Below, piece by piece: positions 42,814 through 53,720 of a DNA stretch of 64,000 bases (the first letter of the stretch is position 1; every line of letters starts with the position of its first letter). Under the pieces are notes generated by a model. The model had not been told where the DNA came from. It did no database searches and saw nothing but the letters and a program-made list of their open reading frames with translations. The DNA is from Armigeres subalbatus (lineage: Eukaryota > Arthropoda > Insecta > Diptera > Culicidae). The stretch covers positions 421,426,283-421,490,282 of the forward strand of contig NC_085140.1 of NCBI RefSeq assembly GCF_024139115.2. The letters are read 5' to 3'. A program made the position numbers and the translations under genes.

Positions 42814-43058
42814 TGTTGTATATGAACCTAGTATAACAGTTGAAGTTTATATGATCATTTACACTCTCCTTCTGAGAGTTTGTGCATGTATACCTTCAAA
42901 GAGACTATGAATATACATTACTAGAGCTCAGTTGAGTCTAGTGCATGAAGCAGACAAAACGTGTTTTAAAGTTATCCCAAAATTCTTAAATTACCATTCT
43001 ACCTAATCCTAAGTACAGTTTAAATAATTTATTTAAAAATAGTTTTAAATATAAAACA
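42814..43058 (+). repeat. 3' LTR
   Basis: 245 bp, preceded by the polypurine tract and followed by the CCTAT duplication. Same ends as the 5' LTR; one mismatch found. Confidence 0.93.
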
Positions 43059-43775
43059 CCTATAAATATGGGTACCGCATAATTCTTGCATCATTCCATT
43101 ACCACGTTCTGATTGGTGCAGACACCAGCGAATGAGCAGCCGCTGGGTGTGCCGAGAAGCCATAAAATAGCGCAACGCGATTTTTTCCTTTCATTCTGAC
43201 CGGGACAAGCGAAGCAACCGCATCATCGATTGAACAGCACTCACACCTTTCAGCAGCGAATGAAGTATGTACCGACCGCTTTTTCGGCTCGACACCATCG
43301 AAGCGACCATCATCAGCCGAAACCTAGCCAGTACATCAGCAGTCCACCCTACAGACCCGACAAAGCAGCAATGCTGAGTAGATACCGGCAGCAGCAGCAG
43401 AGTCGAGCCGAGACCGGCCGGCATCGGTGCTGAGCCGAGACAGGCTGAATAAAAGCCACATGATGCAGCATGTATGTATGTCCAAAAAAACAAACGGTTC
43501 TTCAGAGAGCCAATAATAGAGATCCATATCAATGCTTGATGATGATGACGCTTTGGCTGACAAAGAAGCGGGATACAAGACACTAGCTGATTGGCCCACC
43601 AATTGGGAAGCAGCGAAGATTCAAAATAAGGTATAAAAGAAAAGTGCATTCGCAAAAGAGCATTCAGTCTTTTTTATACCATCACTAGAAATTCTCGGTT
43701 ATTTGAAAAGATCGTTTTCTTACTTTTTGCACTTAGCCGAAGCAAACAGCCTTTTTCAAGGCTCTAAGAGTTAAA
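43059..43775 (+). promoter_or_regulatory. Three TATA/CATTC promoter-like modules and a histone-type stem-loop
   Basis: Three modules have a TATA-like box about 25-30 bp before a CATTC initiator-like word: CCTATAAATA to CATCATTCC (43059-43100), CCATAAAATAGC to TTTCATTCTGACC (43164-43202) and GGTATAAAAG to GAGCATTCAGTC (43630-43670). Inverted CCAAT boxes (GATTGG, ACCAATTGG) lie upstream. Near 43749 AGCCTTTTTCAAGGCT forms a 6-bp stem with a TTTC loop and a 5' CAAAC flank, as in histone mRNA 3' ends. No histone reading frame lies between them, so this is at most a relic. The gypsy element is inserted at the first TATA word. Confidence 0.3.
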
Positions 43776-44289
43776 AATAATGTTCTCCTTCAGTCGCTAT
43801 CGCACGGATTAGAAGGCTCTTCAGTGGAAAGGCTGAGATACAGTCTACATCCCCTGCTGAGCCAACTTGTGGTTTATTTCAGGCAGTCCTTCAGTGGGAA
43901 GGTTGCCACTGTCGAGGCTAATATTTCGTGACCGGACAGATACTTCATGAATTTTTTTTGATGATTCTTGTTCGAGGTAGATTTGATTTCTGTGTCGGTT
44001 TGATGAGAAGATTTTGCCAAGGAATGGTATGCAACGCCGATTATTTATCCAAAATAGTTGATGTGAGAAATTTGGACATACTAGGTATCTTAAGGGCATG
44101 GTCAAGTCAAGTCCTACGTCCACTTAGCGGTTATGTCACAGCTATTACCCACTGTTCGTTTTTTTTTCGAAAGATACATTTAAAAAAATGCTAGAATTCT
44201 TAGTCTTAACCTATTTAGTAAATATAATTACTAGTAAATTAGTAAATTACTTAATTAGTATTATTAGTATAATAATTAATTAGTATAAT
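43776..44289. other. Intergenic, short repeats
   Basis: GGCTCTTCAGTGGAAAGGCTG and GTCCTTCAGTGGGAAGGTTG recur near 43813 and 43888. A block AAGTCCTACGTCCACTTAGC at 44105 recurs at 51777 in a related form. An ATTAGTAAATTA-type low-complexity run ends the region. No gene. Confidence 0.4.
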
Positions 44290-44560
44290 TAGTAAATAGT
44301 ATTTACTCACAACAAGTTGTATAGGACGGGGAATCCTGTTTCATGGTTTTCTATTAGAAAAGCGCCATATCGGACTATCGGCGCAGAAGTTATGGCCAAA
44401 ATTCATATTTTATGTGCAACATGCGTTTCAATAAATCACTCATTTTATAGGCATTTATCCGATTTATTGCAACAATTTGCATTTGACGATGCTGTTTCAA
44501 TGTTTTGTATTGAAAATGACCATAAGAGTTATAGCAGATTATTAGGTATTTAAAACTAAC
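44290..44560. repeat. Unit pair of the GGACTATGGGC tandem family
   Basis: Contains GGGGAATCCTGTTTCATGG, ATCGGACTATCGGC and GTTATGGCCAAAATTCAT, then a second decayed unit (GCATTTGACGATG, AAAATGACC). Related to 36440-37235 and 25660-25890. Confidence 0.55.
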
Positions 44561-44569
44561 TCATTTTAT

Positions 44570-44800
44570 GAGCACGAGCCAACAGAGATCTGAAAAGGCA
44601 AAAAAAAGACATGAGCACCTCTTCGACTAGAGGTCGTACAAGATTGATCACCTAACACCTAGCATAGCAGAAGACAATGGACAGGAGACATAGCACCCAG
44701 TGGACCAGTGAAGAATTTTTCGAACACGAAAAGTTTCCTCTTTACCGGGAACGGAATCAAACTCACACTCCATCCACCCACCCACCCACGAAGCCCACGA
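44570..44800 (-). repeat. Probable tRNA-related SINE
   Basis: On the minus strand, GAGTTTGATTCCGTTCCCGG resembles a B box with flank. TCCACTGGGTGCTATGTCTC and GTACGACCTCTAGTCGAAG follow, in a layout like a SINE body. Its head is not a good tRNA and no target duplication was found. Confidence 0.4.
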
Positions 44801-45920
44801 AGCAAAGCAGCGTGGTCGATAGCAGTTCGATTCGGCTGTCACGTATTTTCCAAGAATATTAAAAAATTGGAACTCGTAACTAGTGAAGTCTCAATAGTCT
44901 CTTAAGTGGCATCGACAAATACAGAATGAAAATTTTCTCAAGGAACGCTCCTTTGGCACAGAAATATTTCACCCAGGAGAGGCGGAGCAACTTCAATGTT
45001 CATAGAAGTGAACGTTTTTTAATTGCGTATATTTTTCTCAATTTTTTCGAATATGTTATATTAGTCATAACTCTTTTAATTCGACTTCCGTGGACATAAT
45101 TAAAGCCTTGGAATATAATATAACAGCTAGTCACCACAAATTTAAAAAATCCAATAATCGCTAGCTCGGATGGTGGAATTTTAAAATTCTTTGAGGGTCT
45201 AATTCATAGTCGACTTTCTAGAAACAAATTAATATGTGAGTTAGTAGATGACGAGTTCTGCTAAAATCAGAGCAATTCAAAGTATCCGGCGTAGCCCACT
45301 TCTATCCACCACTAGCTTCTCAGAAGACCCTAATAATAATTTAAATAGGATGTAGTTCGTCAAAAATGCATACATATGTTTGTCTACATACGTTTGAACA
45401 TTCTTGGTTTTCTAAATGGTGATGAAAGTAATAATTATTCTTATAGTCAGTTTAGATTACGAGATATATAAATTGATATAATGTTAAACGATAGCTTTGA
45501 CTTCAAGATACTCCTTAATCCTTCATTTCATAAATGAATATGTACAAGGTAACCCGATTTTCAACATTTTTAACGAATTTTGTCTGCCCCTGATTTCGTC
45601 TATTTACTCATGACAGTTTTGATATGATTTCTTCACGATCCAATTTTGCCACATTTTTTTGTACAGAATTTTATACTCAAAAATAATACTGATAACAACT
45701 TATAAATTTGGAAGACCAAAAAGGAAGAAGAAGAATTATTCCAAATGTTTTGGAAGTCTATATGACAGTCAAAAACCATTAATTGCTTTATATTTGTGTT
45801 GTTTTGACCTCTCTAAAGAACTTTTCTCGATACATTTTATAATAAGCGAGAATGGCATCATTACCGCTAGGTGGGTTAATCTGTTTTTTTTTGTAATTCG
45901 TTTTGATCATATAGCCTTTT
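44801..45920. other. Intergenic, mostly unrecognised
   Basis: AT-rich with no supported gene. At 45850-45890, GGCATCATTACCGCTAGGTG matches the end of the repeat at 25840-25870. The rest could not be assigned. Confidence 0.4.
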
Positions 45921-46129
45921 TTGTCATAAGACGAGTTTGTACAATCCCATTTAATTCCACCACTTAATTGTACCTTGACAGATACGTATTTCGACCTCAA
46001 CTCAACTCGAAGTCGAGTCAAGTACAAGACACTGAAGACGACCTTACTGTTGAGGTCGAAATACGTATCTGTCAAGATACAATTAAGTGGTGGAATTCAA
46101 GGGGATTGTACAAACTCGTCTTATGACAA
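45921..46129. mobile_element. Foldback element carrying a hammerhead-like core
   Basis: Outer arms TTGTCATAAGACGAGTTTGT and ACAAACTCGTCTTATGACAA are perfect inverted copies. They continue as TTCCACCACTTAATTGTA / TACAATTAAGTGGTGGAATT and CAGATACGTATTTCGACCTC / its inverse. The centre (ACTCGAAGTCGAGT) is also palindromic. Confidence 0.88.
46028..46073 (+). ncRNA. Hammerhead-ribozyme-like motif, best copy
   Basis: Plus strand: GACA (stem I, 46028-46031), CTGAAGA (46032-46038), an extra C (46039), stem II GACCT / AGGTC (46040-46044 with 46053-46057, 8-base loop), GAA (46058-46060), stem III ATAC/GTAT without a loop (46061-46068), C17 at 46069, then TGTC (46070-46073) closing stem I over 4 bp. 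The layout is that of minimal type I hammerheads in Penelope-like elements. The base inserted after A9 is unusual. No cleavage evidence exists. Confidence 0.6.
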
Positions 46130-46910
46130 GTGAAGACATTCCACTAAAAAGCTCAAAATAATTTTCTTAACATATAGCCTTATTCTACGGTTATATAAAT
46201 CTCTAATTAATTGTTCCGTATTTTGACTTTTCTCATAAGTACTAAGTACATGTTAAAGCTATGGAATCACTCCAAAACCCAACTTTTGATAGTGTTACAT
46301 ACCAATCGAGCACGACGAAATGAAAAAAAAAACTAATTGAAAATGGAAATGGATCTGCAAATCGTTCAAGATATTTTATCCGTTCCTCTTTTTCAACTAG
46401 TACTAACCAGTAGTTGACCTTGAATGAGGCTATCGTCTATCACTGCACATCCCGTAAACCACAACTGCATTACTCGATTCAGTGATTCTGCTATTTGCGA
46501 ATCTTATTATATTCAATATCTTGTAGCTTTCCAGCAACGAACGTAATGGATGAGTAGGAGAGCAATGATTAATAAAATTCCAGTTGTTTTGTTTCCGCCT
46601 CAGTAAGTAAAGTAACAATTAATAATATTCCAGTTTATCCTCTACGCCACAGCGAGCATCGTGTTTTTGAATTGTCCTTCGTCGTTTCTGGATAGTAATA
46701 ACATGCAATACATTCAATAATGCCGCCTTCGGACTGGCACCTGTGACTCCATGTTCATGTTTTAGTTGGTTCAAATTATTATCATAGGTATTACTAGTGT
46801 TGTGGAATAGCGTTATCCTAACAAACCTTAATGGAGAACTTGACGATCAATACACCTTTTAGTAATTTTGAATAAATAATCGATCTTTTGAATTCTCATT
46901 TGGCTGAAAT
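46130..46910. other. Intergenic, decayed repeats
   Basis: 46256-46325 is a decayed relative of the repeat at 22700-22800. AATTAATAAAATTCCAGTT and AATTAATAATATTCCAGTTT recur near 46570 and 46620. No gene. Confidence 0.4.
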
Positions 46911-46922
46911 AAAGGAAAAGAG

Positions 46923-47182
46923 GTCTCCAGTAGCCTTGCGAGCAAAAGCGTAGGATTGCCAATCCGGAGATGGCGAGTTCGGTTCTCGGTCCAGTCTATG
47001 ATGTTTTGAAACTTTCTTGACACCCTGGACATAATAGTGTATCCATTTTACTTGCCACACAAGATACATGCTTATGCAATGGCGGGCATAGACAAGCTAT
47101 CAATTAATAACTGAGGAAATGATAATAGAATACTAAGTTGAAAAGCAGGCCAAGTTGGAATGTGGAGCCATTGAAGAAGAAG
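46923..47182 (+). mobile_element. Complete tRNA-related SINE
   Basis: Starts GTCTCCAGTAGCCTTGCGAG, with B-box-like GAGTTCGGTTCTCGG at ~46975, body words CATGCTTATGC-like and GGCGGGCATAGACAAGC, and end GAAGAAGAAGA. Flanked by AAAGGAAAAGAG (46911-46922) and AAAGTAAAAGAG (47183-47194), an 11/12 target duplication. Same family as 27092-27348. Confidence 0.85.
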
Positions 47183-47229
47183 AAAGTAAAAGAGCAGCTA
47201 TTTGTACCTAAAGGCTATAATTTAACTCC

Positions 47230-47345
47230 AAGAACGACATTTTTAGGGAAGGCTCGGAGACCAATAGTGTTATATAGGTACTATTCGACTCAGCTCGATG
47301 GACTGAGCAAATGTCTGTCTGTGTACACAGGGTGTGTGTGCATTT
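47230..47345. repeat. GGCTCGGAGACC repeat
   Basis: Carries AAGGCTCGGAGACCAATAGTG, ATTCGACTCAGCTCGATGGAC and TGTCTGTCTGTG, matching 22740-22804. Here the TG tail is short. Confidence 0.6.
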
Positions 47346-47499
47346 TAAAGCTAAGAAAAACATTAGCCATCTTTTCATATAGTGACCCTCAACCGATTTT
47401 CTCGGAACAGGTTGCATTCGACAGGGGTAAAGCCTAGTTGATCACTAATGAATTTTATTCATTATTAGTTCATTCAAAACTTGCTTCAGTCATTCAATC

Positions 47500-48165
47500 A
47501 AAAACTCAAAAACACAACAATTCCATCGGAAAGTCCTCCAGAATTCAGATTTTTTTTTAGAAATTTCCTTGTAAATAATTTAAGGAATTCCTTTGGAAAC
47601 TCTTTCAGAAGTTCTTTCAAAATTTTCTTGCAGAAATTCGTTCGGAAATACAGTTGATGCAATATAAGATTGCTAATGCTGCTCCCGTTCGTTTTTACTA
47701 ACATCCAGTTTCCTTAAACCTAGCATTTATATATCTTTATTAGAGTGTTTTTTTCAGTGTTAGAAGTTCATCACTTATTAAACTTAGCTGCTAAAATACC
47801 GATGCACTACAAAATGATGTACAACAGTACAACATATTCATTATATTATATTTTATATTCATTATGCTTCTACTGGATATACCTTCGGAAAATGCTTCAG
47901 AAATTCTTTTAAAATTGCTTCGAACCTTCGGATATTCCATTAAAATTTTCATAGTAATCGCTTTCAAAATTCCTTCGGGAATCTACTCAGAAATTTATTC
48001 AGAAATTCATTTTGAAATCCTTTTAATTTTTTAAGAAGTTTGCTGAAATATGTTGAGAAATTCCTTTAAGAACTCCGCTGGAAAATCCATTCGGCATCCC
48101 TTTTTGTATTCTTCCGAAAATTCCTTTAGAAAAAAATCCTTCACAAATTCATTTAATAATTGTAT
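47500..48165. repeat. Short-period GAAATTCC-type dispersed satellite
   Basis: Imperfect ~15-bp units such as TTCCTTCGGAAATTC, TTCAGAAATTC and CCTTTAGAAAA fill 47515-47660 and 47885-48165, with unrelated AT-rich DNA between. Related blocks lie at 49715-50010 and 63060-63260. Confidence 0.65.
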
Positions 48166-49700
48166 CAAAAATCACTGCAGGGTCTCCTTCCTTAAACCGT
48201 AATCAATTTGATGATGAAGATGATTTTGTTCTCATTCGCACTAATACTAATGCAATTTTAGCCAAAATTCAATATTTCACTGCTATTCACCAACTTACCT
48301 CTGTCAACGTATATTCATGGTATTTTCATATGAATTTTTCACTCACCTAGCTAATTAATTATCAATTAATTGACTGAAAAGCGCTTAAAACTGCTTTTTT
48401 CCTAGACAAATTTTCGTATACTAATTATACACACACCAACTCCGAACGATCGAGACACACACATACACATGCACTCAGTTTTTCACTTGTTCTTTTCTCG
48501 CCGTTTTCTTGATTTTATCACAACTAAACATAATTCACTACCTAACTTTCACTTTTGTCTTTCATGTTGAACACCAATTTCTTCACTTCTTGTCGAAAAA
48601 CCAACGAAAACTGCTTTACAAAATTTGAAGTGAGAGACAAATTTGACGGCCGTATTGTGAATGTTGCAAAATTCGGAACACCCAAATTCACTACCGCATT
48701 AGGTGAAATAGTGCGCTCAAAATCTCGGCAAAGCAACTTAGAAATATTAAAACAATACATCGAATATGCTAGTCGACACGCAAACAACTTTATGCATATA
48801 CAAGAAAAGAATCATCATTTCACCGTTGCCAGATTTATTTGATCAAATAATTATTGCGGTTTGTCGAATTAATCAAATCAACCAGAAAAAAAGAAAAGAT
48901 TATGCAAGCTTCTGTTGGCAAGGTGGAGAATGGTTGACATTTAATTTTACCGTACCATTCATCCTACCATGCAGTCAAAAAAACAAAACTACGGCAGCCG
49001 CAGCAGCAGCCACGACCAAGCAGACGACAGCACATACTTTTACTATTTTCTCCCCCCACAATCAATGTTTTCGTAGAATAATTTCTCAACGTATAGCCGG
49101 TTTTGGTGGCAAATATACATTTCATTATTCCTTACTCATTTTACAGATTAGAACTAATAAATCAGTATCTGTGGCTAGCACTCTTTCAAGGCTGTGTGCC
49201 ACAGCCTAATTCAACTCGATTCTGTTCTATTTGCACTGCGCACAAGAAAGTGTGGATGGATAGCACGAGACTCACGCAGCAGCAAACAAACAGTCTGCGG
49301 ATGAAGAATAAAAAAGACTTAATTTCGTCTTACATTTATTTGGGAAACTGTCTCAGTGTGCTCAACTGCTCAGTGCACGAAATTTTACCGGATAAAATGT
49401 AAATATTCGGAGAATCAAAGTGTTTTACTGTACTTTCCCCAACACTGTATGTTGAAAGCCCAGTGGTGTACGAAGAAATTTAAAATAAGTTTCCATATAA
49501 TAAATATTTCTTAAATGCTCAAAAATAAACATTTTGTTGTATCTGGCAACATTATGTAGCAGCTGACAAGCTTTTACCACCCCATTTCCACCCACCTCAA
49601 ATTTTCGTCACTTTTTCGTACAAGTTGCCTCACCAATACTAACAAGCAATAACGTCATTAATTTTCAAAACAGAGTTACGGAGTCTTGAGCCTTAAAGAA
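48166..49700. other. Intergenic, no supported gene
   Basis: Open frames around 48555-48842 and 48766-49209 show no domain, no splice-supported neighbour and biased low-complexity content, so they are not called. A CAGCCGCAGCAGCAGCC run is near 48985. Confidence 0.4.
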
Positions 49701-49714
49701 TCCATTCCTCCTTA

Positions 49715-50010
49715 AATTCATTTTGAAATTCTTTCGGGGTTTTATTTTGGAAATTCCTCCAGGAATATTCTAGCAAATTACGTGAATACTTCCTATGGTC
49801 ACTCTTTTAGTGATTTATTTGAAAACCGTCCGGAAATTCTTTTGAAAATTGATCTAGAAATTATTTCCAAAGTTCTTCAAGGAATTGCTTTGAAAAATCG
49901 TTAGTAATTTTGTATTTTTTAGAAGAATTTTCGAAAGAATTCTCAAAATAATTTGCAAAGCAATGCCCAATTGATTTCCTGAATAAATTATTAGATTTCT
50001 CCAGGAATTC
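49715..50010. repeat. GAAATTCC-type dispersed satellite, third block
   Basis: Units such as TTTGAAATTCTTTCGGGG, GGAAATTCCTCCAGGAA and GAAGAATTTTCGAAAGAATT, related to 47500-48165. Confidence 0.6.
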
Positions 50011-50234
50011 TTTTGAAGATGGCAAAATGTTTTTTTTTTGTCCATAGATTGGAACAACGATTCATAAGTTGTTTTTTACATGTTCAATGGTTTAATTTGT
50101 TTAGCACATTTATTCAAAGTTATGGATCATTTTCATTCTTTGAGAGAGTTTTACTCATGACGTATTGATCACTGAGCTAACCATCGAGAAAAGCGTATGG
50201 TAGCGTATGGATTAGTGTTCAAAGTATGAGCGAT

Positions 50235-50345
50235 TTTTTTGACGTAGGACTTACGTCTTTCTTTACTATACTGGGTGTCATTTAGATTTTGGAAATCGAG
50301 AGCGTTACGCTGGAAGGGAAGATTTCAAACGATACTAGCGCCTTT
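50235..50345. repeat. Second copy of the GACGTAGGACTTACGTC repeat
   Basis: Shares TGACGTAGGACTTACGTCTT, TTTACTATACTGGGTGTCAT and GAGCGTTACGCTGGAAG with 37236-37400. Confidence 0.65.
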
Positions 50346-52585
50346 ATCTTTTAATGGATTTTTAATATTTATATATCAATCGACTCGGACACTCTCCAGC
50401 AATTTGCCTATTTCATTGAAACTTAAGATTCTTAACGATAGACTATTGAAAATTTCAATTCTTGTCAAAGCCAGCAAAAATTTCATATGTAATCAATCCC
50501 GTGCGTTCCTAACACGGACATCAGAATGCGGTATGTCACGGGCATTCGGGTCTAGCGGAAGATTTTCTTCGTGTATAAAAGAAGCAGTGCCTGCCGTGTG
50601 CGTGCCATTACAATTTGTAACAGCAACGCGTACTGACGTGTTTTTTGCTCGCGCATTGTTCGTTTCGTTCGTTCGTTTGCTGAGTTTGTTTACCTACACA
50701 GCATGCAGTCGCCAGCAACAGAACTGCCGGTGGGTCTGCGAATATGCATGAAAGAAGTGGGCGCATTTTTTTGTCATTCTGTGCTTGATGATGGTCGGAT
50801 GCAGTGGTGTCGGTTGCGATGGATGCAATCGCCCATCGCATCGCTCGGAGTTCATGGCTAGTGGCCGATGATGGCTGAGGCAGCGAGGACAGCGGTGGTG
50901 GATGAAGAAGAATAAAATTAGAGGAATTTGGTCTGCTCATCCACGAAAAGTGATTGGTTTCATAATCCACATGATCCCGGGATGGGTACGAGTCATGAAA
51001 TATGACGGACCATATGTTAAGTTGTGCTTGGTACTAAACGACATGTACTTTAAAACATGCTTATACTATAACAGTTCTGATTTCCTAGCAAAAAAAATCA
51101 ACTACAATGATGAGAATAAAAATTGGATTAAAATAATTACTTTAATTTATTCGCAGAAGGCATTAGCAATGATGATGCACAATCAGCAATAGTGTTAATA
51201 TCCAAATTAGATTAGAAAATTTCGCTGTATTACCTGTAAATGTTTTGAAAAAGTCCGCAAAAATGATTTCCAGGAGAATATTTAAATAAACATATACTTA
51301 TTCTTTGTTTTTCATTTTCTGAGAAATTATATTATTAAACTTGACGTAGACTTGAAGTTTGGAATCAAACATTAAATACTTTTTCGTTGACGTATTAGCA
51401 GTACCTCCTCTATTTTAGTAGGGTTACTGCTTCTTGACTTGTTTCTTATTGTTTTGATTTTTTTTCAGCAGTAAACACGCATTCTAGCAATTTTATTAAT
51501 AGAATTTTAAAACTTCAAATACTATCATCATTAAGAAATCTATAAATGCCCTACATTTGCTTAAGGAAATAAGGGCTTAATAGTTAGAAATAAAGTAATT
51601 CTAATTATGTATTTATTTATTAGTTTTATTTTCAGAAGCTTTGAATAAACATATTGCTAACAATTCTACACAGCATGGAAGTTGTCGTTTCCAATATCAA
51701 TACCTATAATCAAACTCCATAGTTACTCCAAACTCCAAAAGTTAGAAGTCAAATGAAAATATGTTGCGTTTATATAAGTCCTACGTCTACTCGCGGTTAT
51801 GTTAAAAACATTACCCAATCCTTGTTTTTTCGAAATGACTTTGGCGTATATAATCAAATTAAAGGATAAATATTCAATTTAATGGGTTACGTTCCCCAGA
51901 TCGGTTCCATCAATGGGGGCCTATAGCAACTGAAATTCGGTACAAGTGGAACTGGGTGTGTTATAATCTTGTTTTTCTGTCCTACTCGGGACTGTTTCAG
52001 CAGTTAGCATTTAGCGGAACTGAATGTGTTTTAGAAGCATTCTATGCGCAAATAAGTGAGGAAAAGTTAAACCCACGACCGGAATCGTACTCGCCACCTC
52101 AGGCTTGCTTATGCTGTGCCTTTACCGATTAGGCTCTCTGATGTCTCTTATTAACACTTGGAATTTACTATTTTTTTTTGAAGATATGATAGGTCTACTA
52201 AGAACAAATTGATAGCTGGTCATATCGCAAACGCTACCTCTTGCTTTCACACATGTGTACAGACACGCGCATCTACGCTTTACGCGACAACGTTGGTACT
52301 GCATATTTAATCACGAGAGAGCCAACAAAATGTTTTCCCGTTTTTTTACTTCGTATAAACAAGCTCGTAAATAACAAACAATCCCACACACATTCCATTT
52401 TTGCCAATACACAGATATGGGTTTAACTCTACCAGGCACTAGGCAGACGACTGGTACGTACGTACTACGAACGGATGGCAACGATAAGAGAGAAACCTTG
52501 ATCGTCCCATCGAGCACAGAAGTGCTATACACTCGAAGCGTTGTCATTATAATGTTAGGGAAAATGGTGTAAATTGCATTGATCG
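50346..52585. other. Intergenic; possible TATA promoter near 50570
   Basis: TCGTGTATAAAAGAAGCAG at 50568 is a good TATA match in a locally GC-richer stretch with GTTCGTTCGTTC-type repeats. The longest frame after it (ATG at 50703) runs about 52 codons without a known domain. 51775-51840 repeats words from 44105-44170. A tRNA-like word on the minus strand near 52060-52140 (GTGGCGAGTACGATTCCGG) may be a SINE head. No gene is called. Confidence 0.35.
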
Positions 52586-53720
52586 TTGAAACAGATGAAC
52601 AGTGGCTTGGTCAAATTTAGACTGTAGGTTGCAACCAAAATGTCATCGACATAAACTAAAACATAACTGCTTTCCTTCTCTTAGTTCCGTATACAAACAT
52701 GGATCAGATTCACAATGCTTGAAGCCTTGTTGTTTTAGTTCTGCTTTGAGCCTGGTTAAATCCATATATGTTCTTGTACAACCCATAGACTTTGTGTTCG
52801 CTTCCTTTAACCACAAATTCAGGAGGTTTAAAAACGCAGTCTTGATATCCTATAGGCGCAGGCGTACATCGTTACCATTTTTGCATTTTTGCACGAGGCT
52901 AACACGATGATACAATTTCCAATCCGAAAATTGCGTAGACCGGCACCGGGAATCGAACCCAGCCACCCAGCATGGTCTTGCTTTGTAGCCGTGCGCGTCT
53001 TACCGCACGGCTAGAGGGCCCGTACATACATACCTCTTTTTGCAGCAATTACCAATAAAGTACGAAAAGTTGCTTGACGAATAACCGAAGCAAATATTCC
53101 GTGATAATCAAAGCCACATTGTTGGCTACATCCTTTTGCTACAATTCTCGCCTTAAATTTTCAAATCTCTCCATTACCATCTCTTTTCATTTTGTAGACC
53201 CATTGACACCAATCACATTCATCTATCAGGTAGATCGACTAACTTCCATGTATTGTTTTCTTCAGTTGAAATAATTTCTTCCACTACAGCCATCTTCCAT
53301 TTATTTTTACGGTTTTCTCGATATAGCTTCTTCAAAACTCGTAGGCTTCTCCTGACTTTCTGCCACCGACCGAATTCACTCGAACTATTCATGGGAAACT
53401 TCTTTCCTAAGAGAATCCTATTGCTGATATTCTGCTTCACGAGTGCTTAGACGCGTTCACGCATGTACACGCGTCAGTATGTCATCGGCCTAAGAGTATT
53501 TTCATCATCATTTGATTCATTTTCGTGATTTACTTCATGGTGTGCTTCTCCGTCCTCAGCTGATTCAATCAGTGGAGTAAACTCTGCAAGTTCTGGTTGG
53601 TGCTTTGGTTCAGGCGTAGCATTTGAATCTTGTGCTTCCAGGCCATTATCCAGGCTTTTTACTATGTCATCGTAATTCTTCTTGACAGGTATCTTTCTCA
53701 GTTAGCTGCTAGTTTTTTGA
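52585..53720 (-). pseudogene. Ty1/copia pol remnant, split by a SINE
   Basis: Minus strand, from 53340: KWKMAVVEEIISTEENNTWK and LVDLP, the start of the copia reverse transcriptase. Around 53210-53040: WVYKMKRDGNGEI, then a stop, then KFKARIVAKGCSQQ. After a Feilai SINE (53022-52868) the homology resumes at 52830 with FKHCESDPCLYTEL and ends near 52600 with a frameshifted VYVDDILVA. The upstream Asp/Glu/Ser-rich segment (53720-53450) looks like the copia linker. Stops and frameshifts make it inactive. Confidence 0.78.
52868..53022 (-). mobile_element. Feilai-type SINE, 5' part
   Basis: On the minus strand it begins GGGCCCTCTAGCCGTGCGGT (A box region) and runs through GCTACAAAGCAAGACCATGC and GGCTGGGTTCGATTCCCGG (B box) to GGTCTACGCAATTTTCGG and ATCATCGTGTTAGCCTCG. 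This matches my knowledge of the tRNA-related Feilai family of Aedes. The 3' half is missing after AATGGTAAC. It interrupts the copia relic. Confidence 0.88.

Larger units (their letters stand above)
37507..43058 (+). mobile_element. Full-length Ty3/gypsy LTR retrotransposon
   Basis: A 5552-bp element with two 245-bp LTRs, each starting TGTTGTATATGA and ending ATAAAACA, flanked by the 5-bp duplication CCTAT (37502-37506 and 43059-43063). A primer-binding-site candidate (GTGGCGACGAGAATAA) follows the 5' LTR; a purine tract (AAAAAAAGGGAGAAT) precedes the 3' LTR. Gag and protease are broken by frameshifts, but the RT-RNase H-integrase frame is open over 989 codons. There is no env. The LTRs differ at one site seen (CCCGAAATT against CCCAAAATT), so insertion is recent. 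Confidence 0.95.

Noticed and set aside
48555..49209. Two overlapping frames of 95 and 147 codons
   Set aside because: No domain, biased composition, no splice partner; no evidence of selection.
50275..50751. 158-codon frame after a TATA-like word
   Set aside because: The TATA word lies inside the frame, not before it, and the frame starts in a dispersed repeat.
50703..50860. 52-codon frame MQSPATELPVGLR
   Set aside because: Short, no domain, and only a speculative promoter upstream.
52060..52145. tRNA gene on the minus strand
   Set aside because: The B-box-like word is imperfect (GAGTACGATTCC) and no acceptor stem pairing is evident; more likely a SINE head.
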